A DNA stretch of 64,000 bases from assembly GCA_019636015.1 (NCBI GenBank), contig JAHBYJ010000002.1:186001-250000 (forward strand), written 5' to 3'. The stretch comes from Parvibaculaceae bacterium (GTDB lineage: Bacteria > Pseudomonadota > Alphaproteobacteria > Parvibaculales > Parvibaculaceae). The notes beneath the pieces were generated by a model. The model worked only from the letters and a program-made list of their open reading frames with translations. It was not told the DNA's origin and searched no databases. Each line of letters begins with the position of its first letter. The first letter of the stretch is position 1. Both the position numbers and the translations under genes were made by a program. Shown piece by piece: positions 54,190 through 63,719 of the stretch.

Positions 54190-56451
54190 ATGAATCCGAC
54201 GCCTGCATTCCGCAGACTTTCCGCGATCCTGCCCGGCCTCGTGCTGGTGCTGAGTCTCGTGCTTGCGAACTACAACCCGGAAGGCACCGGCACTTTCCTC
54301 CAGGACCGCGTTTTCGACCTTTATCAGCGCTTGTTGCCGCGCGCCGCATCGGCGGAAGGCCCCCGCGCCGTTTATATCGACATCGATGCCGAAACCGCGA
54401 AGACCTACGGCCCCTGGCCCTGGCCGCGCAAGCGGCTCGACGACCTCGTGAGCCGCGTGACGAAAGCGGGCGCAAGCGCCGTCGTCATCGACATGCCGCT
54501 GGCCGACCCCGACCCGACATCGGCGGGCGAGCTCATCCGTCTCTGGGCGCCCTTCCCCTCCGGCGGCGATCTCGGCGGCCTGTCCCAGGCACTCCGGCAA
54601 CTTCCCGACCATGAACGGGAGCTCGCGGCGCTGCTCGCGGAGACGCGCTCCGTCGTTTCCTTCGTTCCCGGCAAGACCGATTTCAGCGGCCGCCATGTGC
54701 CGCGCTTGCCCGCCCGCATTGCGCCGCAGGGCGGCGATCCGCGCCACTACCTGAAGCGCTACGAGACGTGGCGCGCAACGCTCGCTCCCTTCGAGAACGC
54801 GGCCAATGGCATCGGCGCGACGCTTGCGGCCGAAGCGAATGGCGCGACGGTGCGGAGCATCCCCCTGCTCGTCAATCTCGACGGCGCGCTCTATCCCTCG
54901 AATGTGCTCGAGGCGCTGCGCGTGTCGCAGGACAGCAATGATTACCGCGCCTTCGTGGCGACGGCCGAAGGTGGTATCTCGTTCGAGATCGAACCGGGCA
55001 TCGAGCGTGTCTCGATCCTCGGCACGGGCTTCGAGGCGGAAACCGCGCGCAACGGTGAAATGCGCCTCTATTTCGGCAAGGAAGACACGCGCCGCAGGAT
55101 TTCCGCGGGCGACATCCTGCGCGGAACGGCGGAGCTTGCAGCGCTCGACGGCCGCATCGCCGTGATCGGCGTCTCGGCGAACGGCTCCAGCCAGTTCTTC
55201 CGTACGCCGATCGGCGTGAACATGGCGTCGGGCGCGATTGCCGCCAACGCCATCGACCAGATCGCCGCCGGTCAATATCTCGTACGGCCGGGCTGGGTTT
55301 CGCCGGCGGAGCAGCTTTTCATTCTCGTCGGCGGCGTGATCGTCATTCTCGCCGTGCGCCGCTTCCGCCTGCGCTGGGGCCTGTTGCTGACGCTGCTCCT
55401 TGCGGCAGGCGCGTCCTACGGCTCCTGGTGGGCTTTCGAGAACAATCGCTGGCTGATCGACCCGGCGCTTGCAAGCGTGACGCTGTTCGCGGCCGCCTTC
55501 ACCTGCGCGCTGATGACGCGGCTCCACACGGAAGATGAAATCCGCTTCGTCGAAACGCAGTTCGGACGCCGCCTGCCGACCGCCGGGCTCGCCCGGGTAA
55601 AGGCCAATCCGCGGATGATCCGCGCCGAAGGCACGCTGCGCGACGTGACATCGGTCGTGGCCGGGCTTCGCGGCTTCAATATCATTTCCGACCGCTATCT
55701 CGAGGACCCGACGGCCTATGCCGACATCCTCAACCGCTTCTTCTCGCCGATGACGAAGATCGTGCTCGACCGCAACGGCATGGTGGACCGCAATGTCGGC
55801 GACACGCTCTATGCGGTATGGAACGCACCGCTCGATGCCGCCGATCACGCCTCGAAGGGGTGCGACGCGGCGCTGCGCATGGTGGAGAACCTCGAGGCGC
55901 TCAATGAATTCCTCGAAGAAGATGCACGCCGCCAGCACCTGAGCCATGTGCCCCTGAGCCTTTCCATCGGCATCGACACGGGCACGGCGATCGCCGGCAA
56001 TATGGGCGCCGTGCAGCGCTTCGACTATGGCGTGCTGGGCGAACCGGTGAGCTTCGGGGCTTATCTCCAGAAGAATGCGCGCCACTACGGCCCCGCCATC
56101 ATCGTCGGCGAAGGCACGCAGCGCGCCGTGGGCGACCGCTATGCGCTTCTCGAGATCGACCTCGTCTCGACGCCCCGCCACCCGGAAGGCCGCCGCGTCT
56201 ATGCGCTGCTGGGCGACCCGATCATGCGGGCGAACCCTAAATTCCGGGCGCTGCAGGAGGCGCATGTCCTGATCTTCTCGGCCTATCGCAACCAGCGCTG
56301 GGCGGAGGCGCGCGCCGCCATTGCCGAGTGCCGCAAGCTCAACGGCGCGATCCCGACGCTCTACGACTTCTATGAAGCAAGGATCGCCCAGTACGAGGCG
56401 AACCCGCCCGGCGAGAACTGGAACGGTGCCTGGTTCGCAGGCAGAATTTGA
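54190..56451 (+). CDS. CHASE2-domain protein with degenerate class III cyclase domain
   Basis: 753 residues. An N-terminal helix (about 12-29), a CHASE2 sensor (AVYIDIDAETAKTYGPWPWPRKRL...VIGVSANGSSQFFRTPIGVNMASGAI), three clustered helices (about residues 365-450) and a C-terminal cyclase-like domain. The usual cyclase residues are changed: VVAGLRGF in place of FADIRGF (no first metal Asp), VDRNVGD with Arg for the base-recognising Lys, and VSFGAYL where VNxAxRL is expected. It may thus bind but not cyclise nucleotide. The gene is 204 bp downstream of cytochrome c. Confidence 0.85.
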   Translation: MNPTPAFRRLSAILPGLVLVLSLVLANYNPEGTGTFLQDRVFDLYQRLLPRAASAEGPRAVYIDIDAETAKTYGPWPWPRKRLDDLVSRVTKAGASAVVIDMPLADPDPTSAGELIRLWAPFPSGGDLGGLSQALRQLPDHERELAALLAETRSVVSFVPGKTDFSGRHVPRLPARIAPQGGDPRHYLKRYETWRATLAPFENAANGIGATLAAEANGATVRSIPLLVNLDGALYPSNVLEALRVSQDSNDYRAFVATAEGGISFEIEPGIERVSILGTGFEAETARNGEMRLYFGKEDTRRRISAGDILRGTAELAALDGRIAVIGVSANGSSQFFRTPIGVNMASGAIAANAIDQIAAGQYLVRPGWVSPAEQLFILVGGVIVILAVRRFRLRWGLLLTLLLAAGASYGSWWAFENNRWLIDPALASVTLFAAAFTCALMTRLHTEDEIRFVETQFGRRLPTAGLARVKANPRMIRAEGTLRDVTSVVAGLRGFNIISDRYLEDPTAYADILNRFFSPMTKIVLDRNGMVDRNVGDTLYAVWNAPLDAADHASKGCDAALRMVENLEALNEFLEEDARRQHLSHVPLSLSIGIDTGTAIAGNMGAVQRFDYGVLGEPVSFGAYLQKNARHYGPAIIVGEGTQRAVGDRYALLEIDLVSTPRHPEGRRVYALLGDPIMRANPKFRALQEAHVLIFSAYRNQRWAEARAAIAECRKLNGAIPTLYDFYEARIAQYEANPPGENWNGAWFAGRI

Positions 56452-56555
56452 TCCGGAAGGCCCAAAGGTCTCGAAATGGGACTTTGAGGACGCTCACACA
56501 AACGCCATTATCGCGCGCCAGTCTCCGGCTCCCTGCAATTCGAGACCCCCGCCCG

Positions 56556-57542
56556 ATGCGCGAACTTTCCGTCGAAGCTCAATCCTGGCCCATCGCGGGG
56601 GCCTTCACCATTTCGCGCGGCGCCAAGACGGAGGCCCGTGTGGTGGTGGCGCGCGTCACGCATAACGGGCTGACCGGACAGGGCGAATGCGTGCCCTATG
56701 CGCGCTATGGCGAGACGGAGAAGGACGTCATCGCCGCCATCAAGTCGCAGCAGCAGGCGCTGAACGAGGGCATGACGCGCGAGGAACTGCAGCGCGCGAT
56801 GCCGCGCGGCGCAGCACGCAATGCGCTCGACTGTGCGCTTTGGGATCTCGAGGCGAAGAGCGCCGGCAAACCGGCATGGGAGATCGCCGGGCTTGCCCAG
56901 CCTCGTGCGCTGACCACGGCCTATACGCTGAGCCTCGCGACGCCGGAGGAAATGCGCGAAGCGGCAGCGGCAGCGGCGCACCGGCCGCTGCTTAAGCTGA
57001 AGCTCGGCCATGGCGGCGGCGAGGACATCGCCCGTGTGGAAGCCGTGCGCCAGGGCGCCCCGCACTCAGCCCTCATCGTGGACGCGAATGAAGGCTGGAA
57101 GACCTCCGACATAGCCCCGCTTGCGAAAGAATTTGCCCGGCTCGGCGTGTCGCTGATCGAACAGCCTCTGCCCGCGAAGGACGACGAGGCGCTGCGCGGC
57201 ATCGAAAGCCCGGTGCCGCTCTGCGCCGATGAAAGCGCGCATGGGCTCGAAGGCATGAAACGGCTGGTGGGGCTTTACGACTTCATCAATGTGAAGCTCG
57301 ACAAGACCGGCGGCCTGACCGAAGCGCTGGCGGTGATCCGCTGCGCGAAGCTCCGCAAGCTCCGCGTGATGGTGGGCTGCATGGTCTCGACCTCGCTCGC
57401 CATGGCACCCGCCATGCTGGCGGCGCAGCAGGCGGATTACGTCGATCTCGACGGACCCCTGCTGCTGGCCGAGGACCGCAAGCCGGCGCTGCGCTATGAC
57501 GGCAGCCTCGTCTATCCGCCGGAGCGGGAGCTTTGGGGGTAA
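56556..57542 (+). CDS. Dipeptide epimerase, L-Ala-D/L-Glu type (enolase superfamily)
   Basis: 328 residues from ATG 56556; the longer frame from 56448 has no homology in its first part. Catalytic lysine in LLKLKLG (K-x-K), metal ligands in LIVDANEGW, SLIEQPLP and LCADES, and the second catalytic lysine in FINVKLDKTGG. This set defines the MLE/AEE subgroup, which epimerises L-Ala-D-Glu from murein recycling. Other dipeptide substrates are possible. Confidence 0.88.
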   Translation: MRELSVEAQSWPIAGAFTISRGAKTEARVVVARVTHNGLTGQGECVPYARYGETEKDVIAAIKSQQQALNEGMTREELQRAMPRGAARNALDCALWDLEAKSAGKPAWEIAGLAQPRALTTAYTLSLATPEEMREAAAAAAHRPLLKLKLGHGGGEDIARVEAVRQGAPHSALIVDANEGWKTSDIAPLAKEFARLGVSLIEQPLPAKDDEALRGIESPVPLCADESAHGLEGMKRLVGLYDFINVKLDKTGGLTEALAVIRCAKLRKLRVMVGCMVSTSLAMAPAMLAAQQADYVDLDGPLLLAEDRKPALRYDGSLVYPPERELWG

Positions 57543-57569
57543 GGCGCGCGCACCCCACCCCCACGCAAA

Positions 57570-58580
57570 TCAGATATTCAGCACGATCTTGCCGAAGTGA
57601 GAGGCGCCCTGCATCAGGCGGAACGCCTCCTGCGCCTCGTCGAGCGGGAAACGCTTGTCGATGACAGGGTGAATGTCGTTCTGCTCGATGGCGCGCGACA
57701 TTTCCTCGAACTGCGTGCGGCTGCCGACGGTAATGCCGCTGATCTTGAGGTTCTGCGCGAAGATCGCCGCGACATTCACATCCTTGGTGAGGCCGGAGAG
57801 AATGCCGATCACGGCGATGTGACCGCCGACGCGCGCCGCCATGATGGAACGCGGGAAGGTATCGGCGCCACCGACTTCCACCACATGATCGACGCCACGG
57901 CCGCCGGTGAGCTTGCGCGCTTCCATTTCCCAGTTCGGCGTCGCCTTGTAGTTGATCGCATCGTCTGCGCCGAGTTTCTTCGCGCGCTCGATCTTTTCGT
58001 CCGATGACGAAGTGACGATCACCCGCGCGCCCATCGCCTTCGCGAATTGCAGCGCGAAGATCGAGACGCCGCCCGTGCCCTGCACGAGAACCGTGTCGCC
58101 CGCCTTGATATTGCCTTCGACGACCAGCGCGCGCCATGCGGTGAGCGCAGCGCAGGGAAGACAGGCGACCTCTTCATCGGAAAGATTGGACGGCGCCTTC
58201 GACATGCCCTCGGCGGAAAGCACCATATATTCCTGCGCACAGCCGTCGATCGGGCTGCCAAGCGCCGTGGCGCCAAGCTGTTCGGCGACGGGGCCACCGG
58301 AAATCCAGCCCTGGAAGAAGCTCGGCGCAACGCGGTCGCCCTTCGCGAGGCGCTTCACGCCTTCGCCCACTTCCACAACCTCGCCGCAGCCATCGGAGAG
58401 CGGCACGAGCGGCAGCAGCGCCGGATTGCCGCCGAAGGTGACGGTCGCGAGATCGCGGTAGTTGAGCGAGCCGGCCTTCATCTTCAGCACGACCTGACCG
58501 GGCCCCGCCTTCGGAACATCGCGGTCCTTGAGCTTCAGATTTTCAATGCCGAAATTGCCTTCGAGCACGAGAGCGCGCAT
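57570..58580 (-). CDS. Zinc-independent MDR oxidoreductase (quinone oxidoreductase-like)
   Basis: 336 residues from ATG 58580 (AGGAACTCCC upstream). The GroES-like N-domain has SLNYRDLATV and the Rossmann domain has VLVQGTGGVSIFALQFAKAMGARVIVTSSSDEK. Structural-zinc cysteines are missing, as in the NADPH:quinone reductase branch. It reduces or oxidises a small carbonyl or enone compound. It is the last gene of the minus-strand run 57570-64000. Confidence 0.88.
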   Translation of the reverse strand: MRALVLEGNFGIENLKLKDRDVPKAGPGQVVLKMKAGSLNYRDLATVTFGGNPALLPLVPLSDGCGEVVEVGEGVKRLAKGDRVAPSFFQGWISGGPVAEQLGATALGSPIDGCAQEYMVLSAEGMSKAPSNLSDEEVACLPCAALTAWRALVVEGNIKAGDTVLVQGTGGVSIFALQFAKAMGARVIVTSSSDEKIERAKKLGADDAINYKATPNWEMEARKLTGGRGVDHVVEVGGADTFPRSIMAARVGGHIAVIGILSGLTKDVNVAAIFAQNLKISGITVGSRTQFEEMSRAIEQNDIHPVIDKRFPLDEAQEAFRLMQGASHFGKIVLNI

Positions 58581-58676
58581 GGGAGTTCCTCCGTTCGTGA
58601 ATTCTTTTGCCGCAGAAACTGGCGCATCCGCGGGCAAAGTCAAACGGAAGAGAATTGACGCAAGGGAGGCTGCGGC

Positions 58677-59534
58677 TCAGCGCGGGGCGTCGCCCTTGAT
58701 CTGCGTGCGGTGCATGACACGCCGCTCGCGGCCGTCGAAACTTTCGCGGCGATGAATCGCACAGCGATTGTCCCAGATGAGCAGGTCGCCGACGGCCCAG
58801 CGATGCGTCCAGGAAAATTCCGGTTTCGCACAATGCGCCCAGAGACGGTCGAGCAGCTTCTCGCTTTCCTCGACGGAATAGCTTTCAAGCCAGCCATTGA
58901 GACGGCGGCCGAGATAAAGTGCCTTGCCGCCGGTGGCGGGATGCGTGCGGATCGCCGGATGCATGGCGCCCGGCGCCTCGCGCACGTCGACCACGGCGGC
59001 CGCGCCGGCACGCAACTCGCCGACGCTCGTGGTGCTCGAGTCGTGATTGCAGTTGCGGCCTTCGATGGCGGCGCGCAGATCGGCCGGCAGTTCTTCCAGT
59101 GCCTTATACATATTGGCGAAGCTCGTATTGCCGCCCGCGCTCGGAATTTCGAGCGAGTAAAGCACGCTCGCCATGGGCGGTTCCGCGACATAGGACATGT
59201 CGGTATGCCACTCGGCTTCCTTGTCGCCGAGCGCGCCGATCGGCTTTCCGTTCTCGATCACGTTGGAGATGATCCAGATTTCCGGCCGCGACTTTTCCTG
59301 CGCCCCTGCCATGTCGGTCGCCGAGGCGGGCGCGATGTCGAGTTCGCCGAAGCGCCGCGAGAAGCGGATGAGATCGTCGTCGCTCACCTTCTGGCCGCGG
59401 AAGAGCAGCACGATATGGTCGTACCAGGCCTGCTGAACGGCCTCGAAATCCGCATCGCCGAGCGGCTTCGACAGATCGAGGCCGCGAATTTCCGCGCCAA
59501 GCGCCGCACCTGTCGGGATGACTTCAACCGGCAT
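58677..59534 (-). CDS. TauD/TfdA-type alpha-ketoglutarate dioxygenase
   Basis: 285 residues from ATG 59534. Iron ligands: WHTDMSY (H-x-D) and the C-terminal His in the NRCAIHRRESFDGRERRVMHRT region, where the 2-oxoglutarate-binding Arg also lies. TauD-group enzymes cleave sulfonates, phenoxyacids or similar. The start overlaps the MFS stop by 11 bp, which suggests that the transporter brings in the substrate of this enzyme. Confidence 0.93.
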   Translation of the reverse strand: MPVEVIPTGAALGAEIRGLDLSKPLGDADFEAVQQAWYDHIVLLFRGQKVSDDDLIRFSRRFGELDIAPASATDMAGAQEKSRPEIWIISNVIENGKPIGALGDKEAEWHTDMSYVAEPPMASVLYSLEIPSAGGNTSFANMYKALEELPADLRAAIEGRNCNHDSSTTSVGELRAGAAAVVDVREAPGAMHPAIRTHPATGGKALYLGRRLNGWLESYSVEESEKLLDRLWAHCAKPEFSWTHRWAVGDLLIWDNRCAIHRRESFDGRERRVMHRTQIKGDAPR

Positions 59535-60714
59535 GTTCTTCTTCCTCTTCGTCCGATACGACCGCCCCGCCCTGCCACAGCATGGAGAGGAGGAGCGCCC
59601 CTGCCAGCGCCACCAGCGAGGTGACGGCGGGCAGCAGATAGGCATGCGCAAGGAAATGCGCATAAAGCGGGCCCGCTGCAAGGGTCATCGCGCCCATCAT
59701 AATGCCTGCGGACATGGATGCGTAAAGACTTTGCGCCGTGGAGGCGAGCGAGGGCGGCGAGGCCTGCGCCACGAAATGAAGTGCCCCGAGATGTGCCGCA
59801 CCGAAGCTCAGCCCATGCAAGGCCTGGCAAAAGAAGAGGACCGGAAGCGGCGGATCGAAAGCGAGAAGAGCCCAGCGGAGCGCCGCGCCGCCCGAGGCGA
59901 TCATCAGCAGGCCGGGGGCGCCGAACAGGCGGATCACACGTCCCGATTGTGTGAAAAGCAGGATTTCGGCAATGACGCCGATGCCCCAGAGAATGCCGAT
60001 CAGCCCGTCGTCATAGCCGAGCCGCTGCCAATTGAGCGAGCCGAAGGCGTAATAGACGGCATGGCTCGACTGGACGATGCCCGCCGCGACGAGGCCCGTG
60101 ATGAAGACGGGATGGCGCGCGATGCGCAGGGTGGCGAGGAGCTGCCCGCCCTTCTTCTTGCGGCGCTTCGGCTGCGGCACCTCGCGGGAGAGGAGGAAAG
60201 TGCCGGCGAGCGTCACGAAGAGGGCGATCACCATGCAGACGCCGATGATCTCCGGCGAGCGCCAGCCAACGAGCCAGCCGGTACCGGCGCTCGCCCCGAT
60301 AAAGGTGACGGAACACCAGATGCGCACCCGGCCATAATCGATCCGGCCTTCCTGGGTCGCCTTCATGGCGATGGTTTCGATGATCGGCGTGATGGAGGGC
60401 CAGCACGACATCAGGATGAGGCTGACGATGAGAATGGCCCAGAAGCCATTGGCCACGAGGAGCAGCAGCCCCGCCAGCACCGAACTCCAGGCGAGAAGAA
60501 CGACGACACGGCGCCGGTCGTCCAGCCGGTCGGCGGCGAAGGCGAAGACGGGCCCGGCCGCGATGCGCAGCATCATGGTCGCGGCGATGACGATGGAGAT
60601 TTGCGTCGGCCCGAGACCCTTGGACTCCAGCCAGACCGGAAAGAAGGGAAGCTGCACGCCCGAGAACAGGCAGAGCGAGCCGTAGAAGATCGACAGGCGG
60701 ACGGCGAGCGGCAT
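59524..60714 (-). CDS. MFS transporter, HcaT/PPP-family-like
   Basis: 396 residues with 12 hydrophobic segments. Phrases such as FYGSLCLFSGVQLPFFPVWLESKGL, DYGRVRIWCSVTFIGAS and SSHAVYYAFGSLNWQRLGY closely follow the pattern of the 3-phenylpropionate transporter HcaT. Its likely cargo is an aromatic or aliphatic acid. The acidic end (SDEEEEEH) is unusual. Overlaps the TauD-type gene by 11 bp. Confidence 0.9.
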   Translation of the reverse strand: MPLAVRLSIFYGSLCLFSGVQLPFFPVWLESKGLGPTQISIVIAATMMLRIAAGPVFAFAADRLDDRRRVVVLLAWSSVLAGLLLLVANGFWAILIVSLILMSCWPSITPIIETIAMKATQEGRIDYGRVRIWCSVTFIGASAGTGWLVGWRSPEIIGVCMVIALFVTLAGTFLLSREVPQPKRRKKKGGQLLATLRIARHPVFITGLVAAGIVQSSHAVYYAFGSLNWQRLGYDDGLIGILWGIGVIAEILLFTQSGRVIRLFGAPGLLMIASGGAALRWALLAFDPPLPVLFFCQALHGLSFGAAHLGALHFVAQASPPSLASTAQSLYASMSAGIMMGAMTLAAGPLYAHFLAHAYLLPAVTSLVALAGALLLSMLWQGGAVVSDEEEEEHAG

Positions 60715-60789
60715 GATGCGCGGGTTTCCCGATCGGAACGCACACTCATACCGCGCCCGCCCGTGAGGGGGGAAGTCCCCCCTCTCCGC

Positions 60790-61239
60790 CTAGCCGAGCG
60801 CCGGGAAGGTGAGTTTCCGCCTGTCCGCCGCCGTGACGAGATAGTCCCATATACGGGCTTCGAGGCCGGCGGCGTGAGGCGCCGCGCTGTCCTCCACATG
60901 GGCCTGAAGCTCGATCAGAAGGGCGGCAAGCGCCGCGTTCTCCTTGTCGAGCGCACTCACCCGGAGGGAGGCGTCCTTTTCCTTCGCCGCTTCCGCAAGC
61001 TTCGCCTTGAGCCCGGCATCCTCGACAAGTCCAGCAGCCTCCGCGAAGAGCGCGCGCATTTCGGCATTCTCGGCCGTGCGGATTTCCGCCGCGCGGTCAT
61101 ATTCCTCGGCGGTCATGAAGATCATCATGCTCATGATGCCGATGCTGCCGGCGGAATATTCGGCGGTGAGGTTCGGCGCGATCTCCATCAGCATGGTGCC
61201 GAAGAGACCGCGCATGACGACAGGTACATCGGGCTTCAT
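60790..61239 (-). CDS. Helical protein of unknown function
   Basis: 149 residues. Start ATG 61239 overlaps the APH-kinase stop in ATGA. A hydrophobic stretch (GIMSMMIFMTAEEYDRAAEIR) is followed by Ala/Glu-rich helices and an ending (IWDYLVTAADRRKLTFPALG). I do not recognise a family. Its coupling to the phosphotransferase gene suggests a joint role. Confidence 0.65.
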   Translation of the reverse strand: MKPDVPVVMRGLFGTMLMEIAPNLTAEYSAGSIGIMSMMIFMTAEEYDRAAEIRTAENAEMRALFAEAAGLVEDAGLKAKLAEAAKEKDASLRVSALDKENAALAALLIELQAHVEDSAAPHAAGLEARIWDYLVTAADRRKLTFPALG

Positions 61240-62279
61240 GAGCGGGCTTCCTTCGACAGCGCGGCAAGACGATGCGCCAGCACGCGGTTGTGAACATCAG
61301 TGCAATACCAGCTCGGGAAAGCGAGGATCGGATCGCTGCTCGCACCCGACTGATATTCCTTGCCCGATGAAATCCAGATCGCGAGGCCCTTCAGCGAATT
61401 GAAGACTTCCCACCAGCGCAGACGGACGGGATCGATCTTCATGCCGCTCGCCTCCTCCCAGAGGCGGAAGGCTTCAGCGCGCGCGATCATGCCGCCCGGC
61501 CGCTCTGTCTGCTGGAAGGCCCAGAGAGGATCGGCCGCCCAGGCGACATCTTCCAGCGGATCGCCGAGATGGCACATTTCCCAGTCGAGAATGGCGCGGA
61601 TCTCGCCCTCACCGTCGAAAAGAAAATTGCCGGTGCGGTAATCGCCGTGAACGGCGGTGACGCGCGGCGGTGGCGGCGGCGGATTGCGGCGGAGCCAGCG
61701 GATCGCGGCGCGCGCAATCGGCTGCGGCACGAGTTCGTCCTCGTCGATCACCTTTTCCCACTTGTCGAGCTCGTGTTTCCAGCAGGCATCCGGCGCGATG
61801 GCTTCCATGTTTGCCGAGAAGCCGGTCTTTGCCGGATCGGCGGCGGCGATGCGGCCGAGATGCGTCCAGAACTGCCTGCCGACCTTTTCACCGAGTGCGC
61901 CGTAAGGCGCCGCATTGAACGGCGAGCCCGCCTGGCAGTTCTCGATCTGCTCCATCACGAAGAAGGGCCGGTCGAGCCATTTGAGATCGGTTTCGAGGAA
62001 CAAGGGTTCCGGTACGGGAAGTCCCGTCGGATGGAAGGCGCGATAGGCGTTGAACTCGACGTCGCGCTCCGTCTCGATGAGGCTTGCCACGGGATCGCGG
62101 CGCAGGATCAGCGGGCGGCGCATCTTCTTGCCGCCCTCTTCCCATGTCGCGGTGAGGCGATAGGTTTCGCGGCTGGCGCCGCCCGGAATGCGCGAGACGC
62201 CGCTCACCTCGACATGCGAGGCGGCGGGCATCCGGTGCGCAAGATAGGCGGCGATACGCGGCGCAAGGTCTTCCATCAT
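61236..62279 (-). CDS. APH-family phosphotransferase, ACAD10/FadE36-like
   Basis: 347 residues. Kinase-like fold with catalytic HGDYRTGNFLFD and metal-binding ILDWEMCHLGDPLEDVAW. The branch with GGASRETYRLT and LRRDPVASLIETERDVEFNAYRAF resembles the N-terminal kinase of human ACAD10, linked to 4-hydroxy acid and acyl-CoA catabolism rather than antibiotic resistance. Substrate unknown. Starts ATG 62279 or 62276. Confidence 0.87.
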   Translation of the reverse strand: MMEDLAPRIAAYLAHRMPAASHVEVSGVSRIPGGASRETYRLTATWEEGGKKMRRPLILRRDPVASLIETERDVEFNAYRAFHPTGLPVPEPLFLETDLKWLDRPFFVMEQIENCQAGSPFNAAPYGALGEKVGRQFWTHLGRIAAADPAKTGFSANMEAIAPDACWKHELDKWEKVIDEDELVPQPIARAAIRWLRRNPPPPPPRVTAVHGDYRTGNFLFDGEGEIRAILDWEMCHLGDPLEDVAWAADPLWAFQQTERPGGMIARAEAFRLWEEASGMKIDPVRLRWWEVFNSLKGLAIWISSGKEYQSGASSDPILAFPSWYCTDVHNRVLAHRLAALSKEARS

Positions 62280-62285
62280 TCGCCC

Positions 62286-63395
62286 CTATTTCGCCGGATC
62301 GAGAATATCCTTGAAGCCCGACGGCGCGTGCGGCCCGATCACGAGCTGCTCGAGAATGCCGCAGCCCTGCCGCTTCGACCCGTCGGGCAGCGTCATCACC
62401 GCGTCGGAAAAGGCCTGAATGTGAAGATGAGGCGGTGCGAAGCTCTTCACGTCCGACAGCTTGAATTCGTCATAGCCGATCGCGTTGTCGCCCTTATGTG
62501 CGCCATGGCTCCATTCGGGATGCCCATAGCCGATGCCCTGCATGTAGAAATGGAATTTCGGCGTGAGGTCGATGCGCGTCTTCTCGCCCTTGCGCGTCTC
62601 GAAGAAGATCGAGAAGGACTTCGCATGGCGCGAGCCGGAGGTGTAGGCAATCTCGTAGTGAACGCGGTCCACCTCCTGCGACACGGCATCCGCGCCGAGC
62701 GAGCACATGACGCCGGAGAGATTCCACGGCTCGCCATGCTCGTCGTCATTCACATGGAACAGCGTGATGCGATCCTCGAAATTGAGCGGCGCCCACATCC
62801 AGAAGAACTGGAACGGCATGGGCGGCACCAGCGGCTGCGGATCGGACGCACCGATGGCGCGCACACCCCAGGAGCGGTCGCGCGTACCGACATAATCCTG
62901 CGGTTTGATTTCGATGCGCTTGCCCTTGACCTCGATCCAGCCTTCCCACGTGCCGTTCTGCGTCATGCGGGTAAGGTCCATCAGCGTGCGCGGACCGTTG
63001 CGGCGCGTGAAGCGCGGCTCTTTCAATGCGGGCGCGCGGCCGCGGAAGGTCACATCCGCCTTGATGCCATGCTCATTGTCGCCGACACGCACGCGCAGCA
63101 CCTGCAGCGGCTCCACGATATCGACCGAAAGCGGACCGACGCGCGTATCCATGCGTTCCATGTTGAGGAAGCGCGAAACATGGAGATTGTGCTGCACGCC
63201 ATCGACGATGACGCTGAAGGCGCCATCCATGATGTTGAGATGCGGATAGACGCCGAGCGCCGCCGCAAAGAACACGTCGCCGCCGCGCGTATAGCCGTTG
63301 AAGAAGAAGCGGTCGTAGAAATTGCGGTCCGTGCCCGCAAAGGCGATCGGTTCCGGCGTCTGGTGAATGGGATAATCGTCGGCTTTGGTGAGCAT
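62286..63395 (-). CDS. Conserved protein of unknown function in catabolic cluster
   Basis: 369 residues from ATG 63395. No signal peptide. Rich in aromatic residues and beta-strand pattern: NFYDRFFFNGYTRGGDVFFAAALGVYPH, NGTWEGWIEVKGKRIE, FQFFWMWAPLNFED. The sequence looks like the lipocalin-like proteins (DUF7064/7065 or AttH-like) found beside acyl-CoA and P450 genes in actinobacteria and proteobacteria; this is from memory and not certain. It precedes the APH-kinase by six bases. Confidence 0.65.
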   Translation of the reverse strand: MLTKADDYPIHQTPEPIAFAGTDRNFYDRFFFNGYTRGGDVFFAAALGVYPHLNIMDGAFSVIVDGVQHNLHVSRFLNMERMDTRVGPLSVDIVEPLQVLRVRVGDNEHGIKADVTFRGRAPALKEPRFTRRNGPRTLMDLTRMTQNGTWEGWIEVKGKRIEIKPQDYVGTRDRSWGVRAIGASDPQPLVPPMPFQFFWMWAPLNFEDRITLFHVNDDEHGEPWNLSGVMCSLGADAVSQEVDRVHYEIAYTSGSRHAKSFSIFFETRKGEKTRIDLTPKFHFYMQGIGYGHPEWSHGAHKGDNAIGYDEFKLSDVKSFAPPHLHIQAFSDAVMTLPDGSKRQGCGILEQLVIGPHAPSGFKDILDPAK

Positions 63396-63496
63396 GGCTC
63401 TCCTCCCTGCGCGCCCCGGCTTTGCCGGTGACTTCTTATGTTTTCGTTGCGGCAAGAATGGCGGCGCGGGAGAGCCGGGTCAATGACCGGAAGGCA

Positions 63497-63523
63497 GTTC
63501 CGCAACGCATGACGCTGCGGAAC
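63497..63523. repeat. Hairpin downstream of rubredoxin
   Basis: GTTCCGCA and TGCGGAAC form an 8-bp stem around ACGCATGACGC, eight bases past the rubredoxin stop. No T run. Confidence 0.5.
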
Positions 63524-63530
63524 CGTCGCT

Positions 63531-63704
63531 TCACAATTCAATCATTTCAAAATCGCTCTTGGGCGTGCCGCAAAGCGGACAGATCCAGTCGTCCGGAATG
63601 TCGGCCCAGCGCGTACCGGGCGCAATACCCTCATCGGGAAGGCCCTCAGCTTCGTCATAGATGAAGCCGCAGGTCGTGCACTGCCAGGTCTTGAAGCCTT
63701 CCAT
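63531..63704 (-). CDS. Rubredoxin
   Basis: 57 residues, ATG at 63704. Iron cysteines are C9/C12 ([13 protein letters not shown]) and C42/C45 ([13 protein letters not shown]), with the aromatic core residues of rubredoxin in place. Rubredoxins carry electrons to alkane monooxygenases and other enzymes. It is 15 bp downstream of the P450 gene on the same strand. GAGAAGCG lies ahead of the ATG. Confidence 0.95.
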   Translation of the reverse strand: MEGFKTWQCTTCGFIYDEAEGLPDEGIAPGTRWADIPDDWICPLCGTPKSDFEMIEL

Positions 63705-63719
63705 CGCTTCTCCGTCCTC

